The translations under genes were made by a program, and so were the position numbers. This document shows positions 42,839-50,512 of a stretch of DNA of 64,000 nucleotides, piece after piece. The notes beneath the pieces are model-generated. The model did not search any database. It saw nothing but the letters and a program-made list of their open reading frames with translations, and had not been told where the DNA came from. This DNA is from Paenibacillus marchantiophytorum (GTDB lineage: Bacteria; Bacillota; Bacilli; Paenibacillales; NBRC-103111). Each line of letters begins with the position of its first letter. Position 1 is the stretch's first letter. The stretch is from assembly GCF_014640555.1 (NCBI RefSeq), contig NZ_BMHE01000018.1, forward strand, positions 1-64,000. The letters are read 5' to 3'.

Positions 42839-44074
42839 ATGCCGAACAAACAAAATAAAAAAGCCGTACCAACCTCTATAGGGCTGATAATTCTCGGCAT
42901 TATTGTTATTGCAGCTAATTTACGTGCTCCCTTAACCTCAGTCGGTCCTTTAGTGGGTCTTATCAGGGATGACGTTCGTATTTCAAATACATTAGCAGGC
43001 CTGATAACAACGGTACCTTTGCTTGCCTTTGCTTTATTATCGCCACTAGTACCAAAATTAGGACGAAGGTATGGGGTTGAACGTATCATTTTGATTGCCC
43101 TAATCTTTCTGACTGTTGGCATTGTAATACGTTCTTTATCTGGCGCTGCTAATCTGTATATGGGGACAGCCATTCTTGGATTCGCAATTGCCGTATGTAA
43201 TGTATTATTGCCAAGTTTAATCAAAAGGGATTTCCCCAATCAAATTGGCTCCATGATCGGTGTTTACTCGATTTCAATGAGTTTATTTGGAGCAATCGCA
43301 TCGGGACTTAGTGTACCGCTGGCCGTGAACGCAGGTCTAAAATGGCAGGGAGCATTGGGAATATGGGGGATTCTAAGCTTTGTGTCGATCCTCTGTTGGT
43401 TACCCCAATTAAGAAATCAAACGAAACAAATAACCACGACGAGTCAGCAGATGGCCAGCAACGATGTGAATGTTTGGCGATCCCCTCTTGCCTGGCAAGT
43501 AACCTTGTTTATGGGTATACAGTCCTTGGTTTTCTATGTGTTGATCGCATGGCTGCCTGAAATTTTAAAGCAGCAAGGAATTGACTCCAACCAATCAGGA
43601 TGGTACCTCTCGATCATGCAGTTAGCTCTGCTTCCATTTACCTTTATTGTCCCCGTTATTGCTGGGCGCATGTCTAGCCAACGTTTGTTAGTGGTCATCA
43701 CAACCATTTTGCTATTGACGGGAACGCTCGGACTTCTATACGGAAGCTCCACTATCCTTCTGTTGTGGATTATTATACTCGGAATCGGCGGAGGCTGCGC
43801 CTTTAGTTTGTCCATGATGTTTTTCGGTTTACGTACTGAAAATGCGCATCAAGCAGCGGAACTGTCTGGCATGGCGCAATCGATCGGATATCTTCTTGCC
43901 GCAATCGGTCCTGCCCTTATTGGATTTCTGCATGATACGACAAATAGTTGGAACCTGCCACTTTTCATTCTGCTCGGCGCTTCGGTCTTACTCTTTCTAG
44001 TTGGTATAGGAGCAGCAAGAAACCGTTTTGTAGGCAGCCGAAATAGTTACGAGCTGCCGCGGAAAGGACGTTAG
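42839..44074 (+). CDS. MFS transporter of the CynX/NimT type
   Basis: 411-aa inner-membrane carrier with 12 hydrophobic helices. The N-terminal phrase ILGIIVIAANLRAPLTSVGPLVG is typical of the CynX/NimT (cyanate / 2-nitroimidazole) subfamily. Ribosome site AAGGAG, 9 nt before the ATG. It stands alone, downstream of the MarR terminator, and is followed by the nucleotidyltransferase gene after 170 nt. The actual substrate is not predictable; drug or small anion export are options. Confidence 0.85.
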   Translation: MPNKQNKKAVPTSIGLIILGIIVIAANLRAPLTSVGPLVGLIRDDVRISNTLAGLITTVPLLAFALLSPLVPKLGRRYGVERIILIALIFLTVGIVIRSLSGAANLYMGTAILGFAIAVCNVLLPSLIKRDFPNQIGSMIGVYSISMSLFGAIASGLSVPLAVNAGLKWQGALGIWGILSFVSILCWLPQLRNQTKQITTTSQQMASNDVNVWRSPLAWQVTLFMGIQSLVFYVLIAWLPEILKQQGIDSNQSGWYLSIMQLALLPFTFIVPVIAGRMSSQRLLVVITTILLLTGTLGLLYGSSTILLLWIIILGIGGGCAFSLSMMFFGLRTENAHQAAELSGMAQSIGYLLAAIGPALIGFLHDTTNSWNLPLFILLGASVLLFLVGIGAARNRFVGSRNSYELPRKGR

Positions 44075-44244
44075 ACGCCACTCCACATCTTGCGAAAACA
44101 GATAATTTTGGATACAATTTCCATAAGAAACCATTGTGGGAGGAAATCAAATGCATCCAAAAAAAGTCCCCCGTTAAGCCCGAGGTCCTCCATCCATGTG
44201 TTAGTGAATATTCATCCAAATCAATCAAAGGGAGATGCACACTA

Positions 44245-45015
44245 ATGCACATGAATGGACCTGTAAATATTTCTCGAAACGAAAGACTTGAAGCCTGCCA
44301 CGAAATTGCTTCGAGATTACACGAGGTGTACGGAGAAAAAGTCCTTGCCATCGGAGTCTACGGTTCTATTTCCAGAGGTACAGACGGCCCTTTCTCAGAT
44401 ATTGAGATGTTTTGCGTACTATGTGAATCAAGCGAATCCGTCGATTTTAGCTATGAATGGTCGGCGGGGCCTTGGAAAGCAGAAGTCGAGGTTTGTAGTG
44501 CGGATGTTCTCTTTAAAACCGCCGCTACTGTTGAAGGAAGTTGGCCATTGACGCATGGGCCATTCTTTTCTCAACTTAGCCTGTATGATCCTCAAGGATT
44601 TTTCCCAAAATTGAAGGAAACTGCCCAATCACCAACAAGCGAAGATTTCCGGTGTTCGATCAATGAAGTCCTTGTAGGGGAAATGTACGAATTTGTTGGG
44701 AAACTTAGAAATGTCAGTATAAATGGCCCACACAGCTACTTGCCATACTTGGCAATGGAGTTTGCCCAATACGGAGCTATGCTAGTTGGATTACACCACC
44801 AGAAACTCTTCTCGACTGGCTCAATGGTTCTTCCAGAGGCATTAGAACTGCCTAGTCGTCCAGAAGGATTTGATAATGTTGTACGAATAGTTATGTCTGG
44901 TGAGTTAGCAGAACCTTCAAAGATCATTTCAGCTTGTGAAGATTTCTGGAGTGGTCTTGTGAAGTGGGCAGCCGAACATGACTACGTAATAAGTACAAAA
45001 CGTATCCCATTTTGA
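44245..45015 (+). CDS. ANT(4')-I-like aminoglycoside nucleotidyltransferase
   Basis: 256-aa protein closely resembling kanamycin nucleotidyltransferase (aadD/ant(4')-Ia type). It has the same N-terminal MNGP and RNERLEACHEI start pattern, GVYGSISRGTDGPFSDIEM (nucleotidyltransferase GS and DxE metal motif), WPLTHGPFF, EMYEFVGKLRN (catalytic-base Glu region), and C-terminal SGELAEPSKI-FWSGLVKWAAEH. These enzymes inactivate kanamycin, neomycin and tobramycin by adenylylating the 4'-OH. The start at 44245 follows AAAGGGAG by 10 nt. The gene has no mobile-element flank and is next to rpoN, so it looks like a resident chromosomal homologue. Confidence 0.87.
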   Translation: MHMNGPVNISRNERLEACHEIASRLHEVYGEKVLAIGVYGSISRGTDGPFSDIEMFCVLCESSESVDFSYEWSAGPWKAEVEVCSADVLFKTAATVEGSWPLTHGPFFSQLSLYDPQGFFPKLKETAQSPTSEDFRCSINEVLVGEMYEFVGKLRNVSINGPHSYLPYLAMEFAQYGAMLVGLHHQKLFSTGSMVLPEALELPSRPEGFDNVVRIVMSGELAEPSKIISACEDFWSGLVKWAAEHDYVISTKRIPF

Positions 45016-45029
45016 CCGGCAAATAGGCC

Positions 45030-45056
45030 AAAGACCCCTTTCGTGAGGGGTCTTTT
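45030..45056 (+). terminator. Terminator of the nucleotidyltransferase gene
   Basis: AAAGACCCCT-TTCGTG-AGGGGTCTTTT, directly after the stop. Confidence 0.88.
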
Positions 45057-45084
45057 ACTTTTCTTCTGGAGGGAGGAAGAACGC

Positions 45085-46392
45085 TTACGCATTGAAAGGT
45101 TCTCGTCTTCTCCTCCTCATAGAAGGCTGCAAGTTCATTTGCTCTCTATACTTGGTCACCGTTCTACGCGAGATCAGTAACCCGTCGCTTGTCAAAAGGG
45201 ATGCGATTTGTTGATCGGATAACGGCGAAGCTGGCTTCTCTGATGAGATCCATTCCCGAATTCGCTCCTTGATGTAGATCGCCGAAACCGTTGTTCCGTC
45301 AGCCTGTTTAATAGAGGACGAGAAGAAATGCTTAAGCTCAAAAAGTCCCCACGGCGTTCGAATATACTTATGGCTAACCGTGCGGCTAATTGTTGATTCA
45401 TGCACGCGCAGCGCTTCGGCAACCTGCTTCATGGACATCGGCTGAATAAAAGAGGAGCCTTTCTCGCAAAACCCCGCCTGCAGCTGGAAAATAACGCCGG
45501 CCACCTTCAGCAGCGTCACCTTTCTTCGCTCAATACTGTCGATCAGCCCTTTCGCCGCTTGCCAGTTTCTCTTCAAATAGAGGTGGACATCCCTTGAGGC
45601 TATCTGCTCCATCAGGTTAAAGTAGGAACCACTTAGAGTGATGGCTGGCAGAAAACCGCTCTCAAGGAACACTTCGTACTTCCCTTCAACCTGCTTAAGC
45701 TGAAGATCAGCTATGATATAAGGCGTCTTCCCCCTGCTATATAAAGCCCCTGGCTTGGGATTGAGTGAGCTTATTTTCTGTAAGGCTGCTTTAATTTCCG
45801 CAAGGTCTGTTTCGTACTTCTCCGCTAGCTGTCGGAACCTTCCTTCTGCAATGCTAAGCAAATCATGCTGGACTAGGTTACAAACTAAGGGATCTCCCTC
45901 CAGCTCCTGCCGCAATTGAAGAATGAGGCACTCCGCTAATGTCGAAGCCCCCACACCATACGGCTCAAAGCCTTGTACGACGCCGACGGCCTCACGCACC
46001 TGACTTGAAGAAGCGCCCTTAAACGCAGAGATTTCTTCTATAGAATGGAGGAGATAGCCCTTATCGTCCAGATTGCCGATGATCCATTTGCACAGAGCTA
46101 GGACAGCGCGATCAAGCTTCATGTAGGTGAGCTGCTCAAGCAATACCGATTCTAAAGTTGCCTCGCTTGAAAGATCAACATTGAACCACCAGTCTTGCTC
46201 AGAGCTGCTTGCATGACGCATTGCGGGGATATCCTTAACGGGTTGAAGCTCTATAAAAGGATTATCCATCGATTTCTGCTTAATAAATTCATTCAAATCC
46301 AAGGAGGACATATGCAGGATTTCCATAGACTGCCGCATCTGGGGCGTAAGGAGCAGCTTTTGTTCCTGCTCAGCGGTCAATAAGATTTCCAT
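45085..46392 (-). CDS. RNA polymerase sigma-54 factor
   Basis: 435 aa from the ATG at 46392 (AAGGAGGAG, 9 nt). The N-terminal region I has the Gln/Leu-rich motif TPQMRQSMEILHMSSLDLNE for activator interaction. Core-binding domain at about 100-250. The C-terminal HTH (MKQVAEALRVHESTISRTVS) and RpoN box (SRRTVTKYRE) recognise -24/-12 promoters. Sigma-54 needs an AAA+ activator, one of which lies at 48664, and a matching promoter lies at 48478. Its immediate neighbour is the DUF779/aldehyde dehydrogenase operon. The genomic grouping suggests a dedicated local circuit. Confidence 0.95.
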   Translation of the reverse strand: MEILLTAEQEQKLLLTPQMRQSMEILHMSSLDLNEFIKQKSMDNPFIELQPVKDIPAMRHASSSEQDWWFNVDLSSEATLESVLLEQLTYMKLDRAVLALCKWIIGNLDDKGYLLHSIEEISAFKGASSSQVREAVGVVQGFEPYGVGASTLAECLILQLRQELEGDPLVCNLVQHDLLSIAEGRFRQLAEKYETDLAEIKAALQKISSLNPKPGALYSRGKTPYIIADLQLKQVEGKYEVFLESGFLPAITLSGSYFNLMEQIASRDVHLYLKRNWQAAKGLIDSIERRKVTLLKVAGVIFQLQAGFCEKGSSFIQPMSMKQVAEALRVHESTISRTVSHKYIRTPWGLFELKHFFSSSIKQADGTTVSAIYIKERIREWISSEKPASPLSDQQIASLLTSDGLLISRRTVTKYREQMNLQPSMRRRRREPFNA

Positions 46393-46534
46393 ATGCATTC
46401 TCCTCCTTGGTTTTTGATTGCAAACGCTTAACACTATTATATGCACTGGTTTCTAACAGAAGCTATAAGAAAATAAACCCTGCTCACTTCGCCATGGAAG
46501 GAAACAGGGAACTTGATCCTTGCAAATAAAAAGC

Positions 46535-46900
46535 TTAGAGACCCAGCACACGCCGCTCCTCATCCGTGAACATCCTCGAGCGAGTCAGAAAACGCTGGCC
46601 TTCGGGCCCTTCAAGCGAGAACATCCCACCTCTGCCAGGCACCACATCGATGATGAGCTGCGTATTTCGCCAATATTCGTATTGGGCCTTGCTCATGTAG
46701 AAGGGTGCATCCCCTATGTCCCCTAGCCATACGTCGCTGTCGCCGATCAGAAACTCCCCTTGCGCGTAACACATCGGAGAGCTGCCATCGCAACAGCCCC
46801 CGGATTGATGGAACATGACGGGGCCATGCTTCATCTTTACCTTTTCGATTAGCGCTAGCGCGGTATCGGTAGCAATAACCTTGCTCACTTCCGTCGTCAT
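46535..46900 (-). CDS. DUF779 protein co-transcribed with aldehyde dehydrogenase
   Basis: 121-aa soluble protein with the DUF779 core GPVMFHQSGGCCDGSSPMCY, a pattern containing conserved His and paired Cys. It commonly accompanies acetaldehyde or alcohol dehydrogenase genes in Firmicutes and proteobacteria, and may help metal handling or enzyme maturation, though its biochemical role is unproven. The gene lies 15 nt after the aldehyde dehydrogenase stop, so it is expressed from the sigma-54 promoter. Confidence 0.88.
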   Translation of the reverse strand: MTTEVSKVIATDTALALIEKVKMKHGPVMFHQSGGCCDGSSPMCYAQGEFLIGDSDVWLGDIGDAPFYMSKAQYEYWRNTQLIIDVVPGRGGMFSLEGPEGQRFLTRSRMFTDEERRVLGL

Positions 46901-46915
46901 CGTATGGCTCTCCCC

Positions 46916-48436
46916 TTAGAAGAAGCCAAGAGCGTCAGGGCTGTAGCTGACGAGCAGATTTTTCGTTTGCTGGTAATGCGAGAGCATCATCTTGTGATTC
47001 TCGCGGCCAATACCTGAGGTCTTATAGCCACCGAAGGCAGCATGAGCAGGATAAGCATGGTAGCAGTTCGTCCATACGCGACCAGCTTGAATGCCGCGCC
47101 CCATCCGGTAGGCCGTGTTCATATCGCGCGTCCATACGCCGGATCCAAGTCCATAGAGCGTGTCATTAGCGATCGACAATGCCTCCTCCTGATCCTTGAA
47201 CGTCGTGACGGAGAGGATAGGTCCGAATATCTCCTCCTGGAAAATTCTCATTTTGTTGTGACCCTTCAGAACAGTTGGCTGAATATAGTAGCCTTCAGAC
47301 AGATCACCCTCAACCGTCGCCCGTTGACCGCCAATTAAGCATTCCGCGCCTTCTTGCCCGCCAATATCGATATAGCTCATAATTTTCTCAACCTGCTCGG
47401 TAGAGGCCTGAGCCCCAATCATCGTTTCCGTATCGAGAGGGTTGCCCTGTTTGATCGCCGCGACGCGTTTTAAGGCTCTTTCCATAAATTGATCATAGAT
47501 CGATTCCTGAATCAACGCGCGAGACGGGCTGGTGCAGACTTCTCCTTGATTCAAGGCGAACATGGCAAAGCCTTCGAGTGCTTTATTGAAGAAAGCGTCA
47601 TCGCGCGCAACCACATCTTCGAAGAAAATATTCGGTGACTTTCCACCCAGCTCCAAGGTGACCGGTATTAGGTTTTGCGAAGCATACTGCATAATTAAAC
47701 GACCTGTCGTTGTCTCGCCGGTGAAGGCGATCTTCGAAATCCGGGTACTCGAGGCAAGCGGCTTGCCGGCTTCAAGTCCGAAACCGTTGACGATATTGAG
47801 CACACCCGGGGGCAGCAAATCTTGGATAAGCTCCATCAGCACCAGAATGGATGCCGGCGTCTGCTCAGCGGGCTTCAGGACGATTGCATTTCCGGCCGCA
47901 AGAGCCGGAGCAAGCTTCCATGTCGCCATCAGCAATGGGAAGTTCCACGGTATAATCTGACCGACGACGCCCAGCGGCTCATGGAAATGGTACGCCACCA
48001 TATGATCATCCAACTGGCTGAGCGATCCTTCCTGGGCGCGAATACTTCCTGCAAAATAGCGGAAGTGATCGATCGCCAGCGGCAGGTCAGCTGCGAGCGT
48101 TTCCCGAACCGGCTTGCCGTTATCCCAGGTTTCGGCCACCGCCAGCATTTCCAAATTAGCTTCCATGCGATCAGCAATTTTGTTCAGCATAACAGCACGC
48201 TCCGCAACCGACGTACGGCCCCATGCGTCCTTCGCAGCATGCGCCGCATCTAAGGCAAGCTCGATATCCTCGGATGTAGATCGGGGAACCTCGCAAAAAA
48301 TGCGGTTATTAACAGGAGACGGATTCTCGAAGTATTCACCCTTAACAGGCGCGACCCACTGTCCACCGATAAAGTTTTCGTAGCGTTTTTTGAATGTAAC
48401 CTTTGATCCGTTTTGTCCAGGTTGTGCATAAATCAT
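46916..48436 (-). CDS. NAD-dependent aldehyde dehydrogenase (AcoD/ExaC-like)
   Basis: 506-aa cytoplasmic enzyme oxidising aldehydes to acids, probably acetaldehyde. Features: FIGGQW N-terminus, cofactor loop FTGETTTGR, catalytic Glu in LELGGKSPNIFF, catalytic Cys in NQGEVCTSPSR, and the C-terminal GGYKTSGIGRENHK. An AAGGAGG ribosome site precedes the ATG. First gene of an operon with DUF779. It is transcribed from an exact -24/-12 sigma-54 promoter (48478-48492) with upstream inverted repeats, and is divergent from a sigma-54 activator gene. Confidence 0.93.
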   Translation of the reverse strand: MIYAQPGQNGSKVTFKKRYENFIGGQWVAPVKGEYFENPSPVNNRIFCEVPRSTSEDIELALDAAHAAKDAWGRTSVAERAVMLNKIADRMEANLEMLAVAETWDNGKPVRETLAADLPLAIDHFRYFAGSIRAQEGSLSQLDDHMVAYHFHEPLGVVGQIIPWNFPLLMATWKLAPALAAGNAIVLKPAEQTPASILVLMELIQDLLPPGVLNIVNGFGLEAGKPLASSTRISKIAFTGETTTGRLIMQYASQNLIPVTLELGGKSPNIFFEDVVARDDAFFNKALEGFAMFALNQGEVCTSPSRALIQESIYDQFMERALKRVAAIKQGNPLDTETMIGAQASTEQVEKIMSYIDIGGQEGAECLIGGQRATVEGDLSEGYYIQPTVLKGHNKMRIFQEEIFGPILSVTTFKDQEEALSIANDTLYGLGSGVWTRDMNTAYRMGRGIQAGRVWTNCYHAYPAHAAFGGYKTSGIGRENHKMMLSHYQQTKNLLVSYSPDALGFF

Positions 48437-48477
48437 AAAGCTCAGCCTCCTTAAAATGGATTACATTAAATATATAA

Positions 48478-48492
48478 GCAAGAATCGTGCCA
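48478..48492 (-). promoter_or_regulatory. Sigma-54 (-24/-12) promoter of the aldehyde dehydrogenase operon
   Basis: Minus strand TGGCAC-GATTC-TTGC, a full match to the TGGCAC-N5-TTGC consensus. Start of transcription is expected near 48466, some 30 nt upstream of the ATG. Confidence 0.9.
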
Positions 48493-48543
48493 ACTTATTG
48501 AATGCCGTTATATCGGGCTATATTGGAAGCGCTCTATTTCGAT

Positions 48544-48584
48544 TGTCCCATTCTGATACAATAAAAGTGTTCCATTTCGGAACA
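48544..48584. promoter_or_regulatory. Two inverted-repeat enhancer sites for a sigma-54 activator
   Basis: TGTCCCATTCTGATACA (48544-48560) and TGTTCCATTTCGGAACA (48568-48584), centres 24 bp apart. Both have the TGTNCC-N5-GG/ATACA layout. The second is a perfect inverted repeat around a 5-nt centre. They lie about 50-110 bp upstream of the -24/-12 promoter, the usual distance for upstream activating sequences. Confidence 0.7.
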
Positions 48585-48663
48585 TTCTATTTCCACTTCT
48601 CCACTAATATAAGCGACTATGGTATGATCGGGTTAGGATACCGTTTACAGTGGAGGTGATCTT

Positions 48664-50424
48664 GTGCTACCCATAGAAAATAACTTTCTATCCGAAGCAG
48701 CGTCATTATCTTGGAAGCGCTGTCACGAACTTGGTTTAAAGCCAAATGACCCTGTTGATGATGACATCTTAACAGGAAGCCACATACACACTTTATTAAG
48801 ACAGAACGAGCAAACCATATATTACGCGGATCAAATATTCGAGCAAATGAACGTCGGCATCAAGCAATCCGGCCAGATGGCGCTGCTTATCGATTCGGAA
48901 GGGACCATCATTCACACAGTCGGCGATATCGATTTCTCTCGCCGTGCGTTAGCGGTTCAACTGCAGGTGGGAGCCAATTGGGCTGAGAGAAGAAAGGGAA
49001 CGAATGCCATTGGAGTCGCCCTCGCTGACAAAAAGCCTGTACGCGTACATGCCGAAGAGCATTATTTCAGCTCCAATCGCTTCTTGACCTGCGCCTCCGC
49101 TCCCATCTTCAACTCCACCGGCGAGCTGATCGGCGTCATCAATATTAGCGGCAAACAGGAGCATTACCACGCGTATACCTCTACGCTTGCGTGCATGGCC
49201 GCATTTTCCCTCCAAAACAAAATTCTGCTGGAGGAGTCAAAGAAAGAGCATCTCATTACCCTAAGAGAACTCGAGCATACCTCATTAAATCATCCTTTGC
49301 CGCTGCTCTCTCTCAGCCAGGATAACCGAATCCTTCGTGCCAACAATGCGGCCATCCGCATCGTTGGCAGTGACGCGATCGGCAAGGAGCTTACGAAGCT
49401 GGACGGCTTCTCGGTAGAAACCATTCATAATGAGCATCCGAAGTTATGGCAGTCCGTCTCCGTTGCAAAGCAGACTACAAACGGGCAGCGTTTGTACACA
49501 TTTAGCGATATCGTCGGGACATGTCCTACGATCATCCAGAAGATTGAGCTTGCACAGAAGGCGGCCGTGACCGACTTCCCTGTCTTATTGCTGGGCGAAA
49601 GCGGCGTGGGGAAGGAACTATTCGCACAATCCATTCATACCGCAAGCCCCCGATCGGCAGAGCCGTTCATCGCACTGAATTGCAGTGCCATTCCGGACAG
49701 CCTGATCGAGAGCGAATTGTTCGGATACGCTCGCGGCGCATTCACCGGAGCGAACAAGGACGGCAATGCCGGCAAATTCGAGGCCGCGCACAAGGGCACT
49801 ATTTTCTTGGATGAAATAGGCGACATGCCTCTTCGAGCTCAAGCTGCTTTATTAAGAGTGCTCCAGGAAGGCACGATTACACCGATTGGAAGCTCGAAGA
49901 GCAAGACCATTGATGCGAGAGTCGTTGCGGCAACGAATAAGGACTTGCCCGCAGAGGTGAAGGCTGGCCGATTCCGCGCCGATCTGTATTACCGGCTGAA
50001 GGGTATACACCTTACGCTGCCGGCATTACGGGAGAGAAGCGATATTCTGGCCTTAGCCGTTCATTTCCTCCAGAAGCAACCTTCCCCCTGTCCATTCCTA
50101 ACGGAAAAAGCACAGCATAAGCTGTTAACTTACAGTTGGCCGGGCAATATAAGAGAGCTTAACGGCGTTCTTATGCAAGCGATCTTCCTAGCTGGAGAAC
50201 AGGCAATTGACGCTGAGCATCTATCGTTAGAAGAACCCGAAGAAGCCGTGCAACCAAAGTCCAGCGAAGATCAGCCATTCACTTTGAAAGATGCGGAAAT
50301 CACCACGATTAAGAAGGCGCTGAAGGCCTCGGAATGGAACCTCAGTAAGGCGGCCGGGCAACTCAGGATCGGAAGAACGACTTTATATCGTAAAATCGAG
50401 GAGTACGGCATTACGTTATTTTAA
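48664..50424 (+). CDS. Sigma-54-dependent activator (AcoR-like, GAF/PAS-AAA+-Fis)
   Basis: 586-aa activator with GTG start and GGAGGTGATC ribosome site. The N-terminal GAF-type sensor (about 50-185) is followed by a PAS-like region (about 205-270). The AAA+ domain (about 285-500) has Walker A GESGVGKE, the sigma-54 contact loop GAFTGA, and the DEIGDMPLR Walker B. The C-terminal Fis-type HTH is WNLSKAAGQLRIGRTTLYRK. This is the AcoR/acetoin-catabolism type. It is divergent from the aldehyde dehydrogenase operon, and the two inverted repeats between them are its probable binding sites. Confidence 0.93.
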   Translation: MLPIENNFLSEAASLSWKRCHELGLKPNDPVDDDILTGSHIHTLLRQNEQTIYYADQIFEQMNVGIKQSGQMALLIDSEGTIIHTVGDIDFSRRALAVQLQVGANWAERRKGTNAIGVALADKKPVRVHAEEHYFSSNRFLTCASAPIFNSTGELIGVINISGKQEHYHAYTSTLACMAAFSLQNKILLEESKKEHLITLRELEHTSLNHPLPLLSLSQDNRILRANNAAIRIVGSDAIGKELTKLDGFSVETIHNEHPKLWQSVSVAKQTTNGQRLYTFSDIVGTCPTIIQKIELAQKAAVTDFPVLLLGESGVGKELFAQSIHTASPRSAEPFIALNCSAIPDSLIESELFGYARGAFTGANKDGNAGKFEAAHKGTIFLDEIGDMPLRAQAALLRVLQEGTITPIGSSKSKTIDARVVAATNKDLPAEVKAGRFRADLYYRLKGIHLTLPALRERSDILALAVHFLQKQPSPCPFLTEKAQHKLLTYSWPGNIRELNGVLMQAIFLAGEQAIDAEHLSLEEPEEAVQPKSSEDQPFTLKDAEITTIKKALKASEWNLSKAAGQLRIGRTTLYRKIEEYGITLF

Positions 50425-50464
50425 CACAGACAAAAATCCACAAAATCCCACTGCGTCCATACAC

Positions 50465-50503
50465 AAAAAGGCTGCCTTGAACATCACTTCAAGGTAGCCT
50501 TTT
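50465..50503. terminator. Terminator between the activator and the large SLH gene
   Basis: AAAAAGGCTGCCTTGAA-6 nt-TTCAAGGTAGCCTTTT, between two convergent genes. Confidence 0.85.
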
Positions 50504-50512
50504 AACGTTTAT

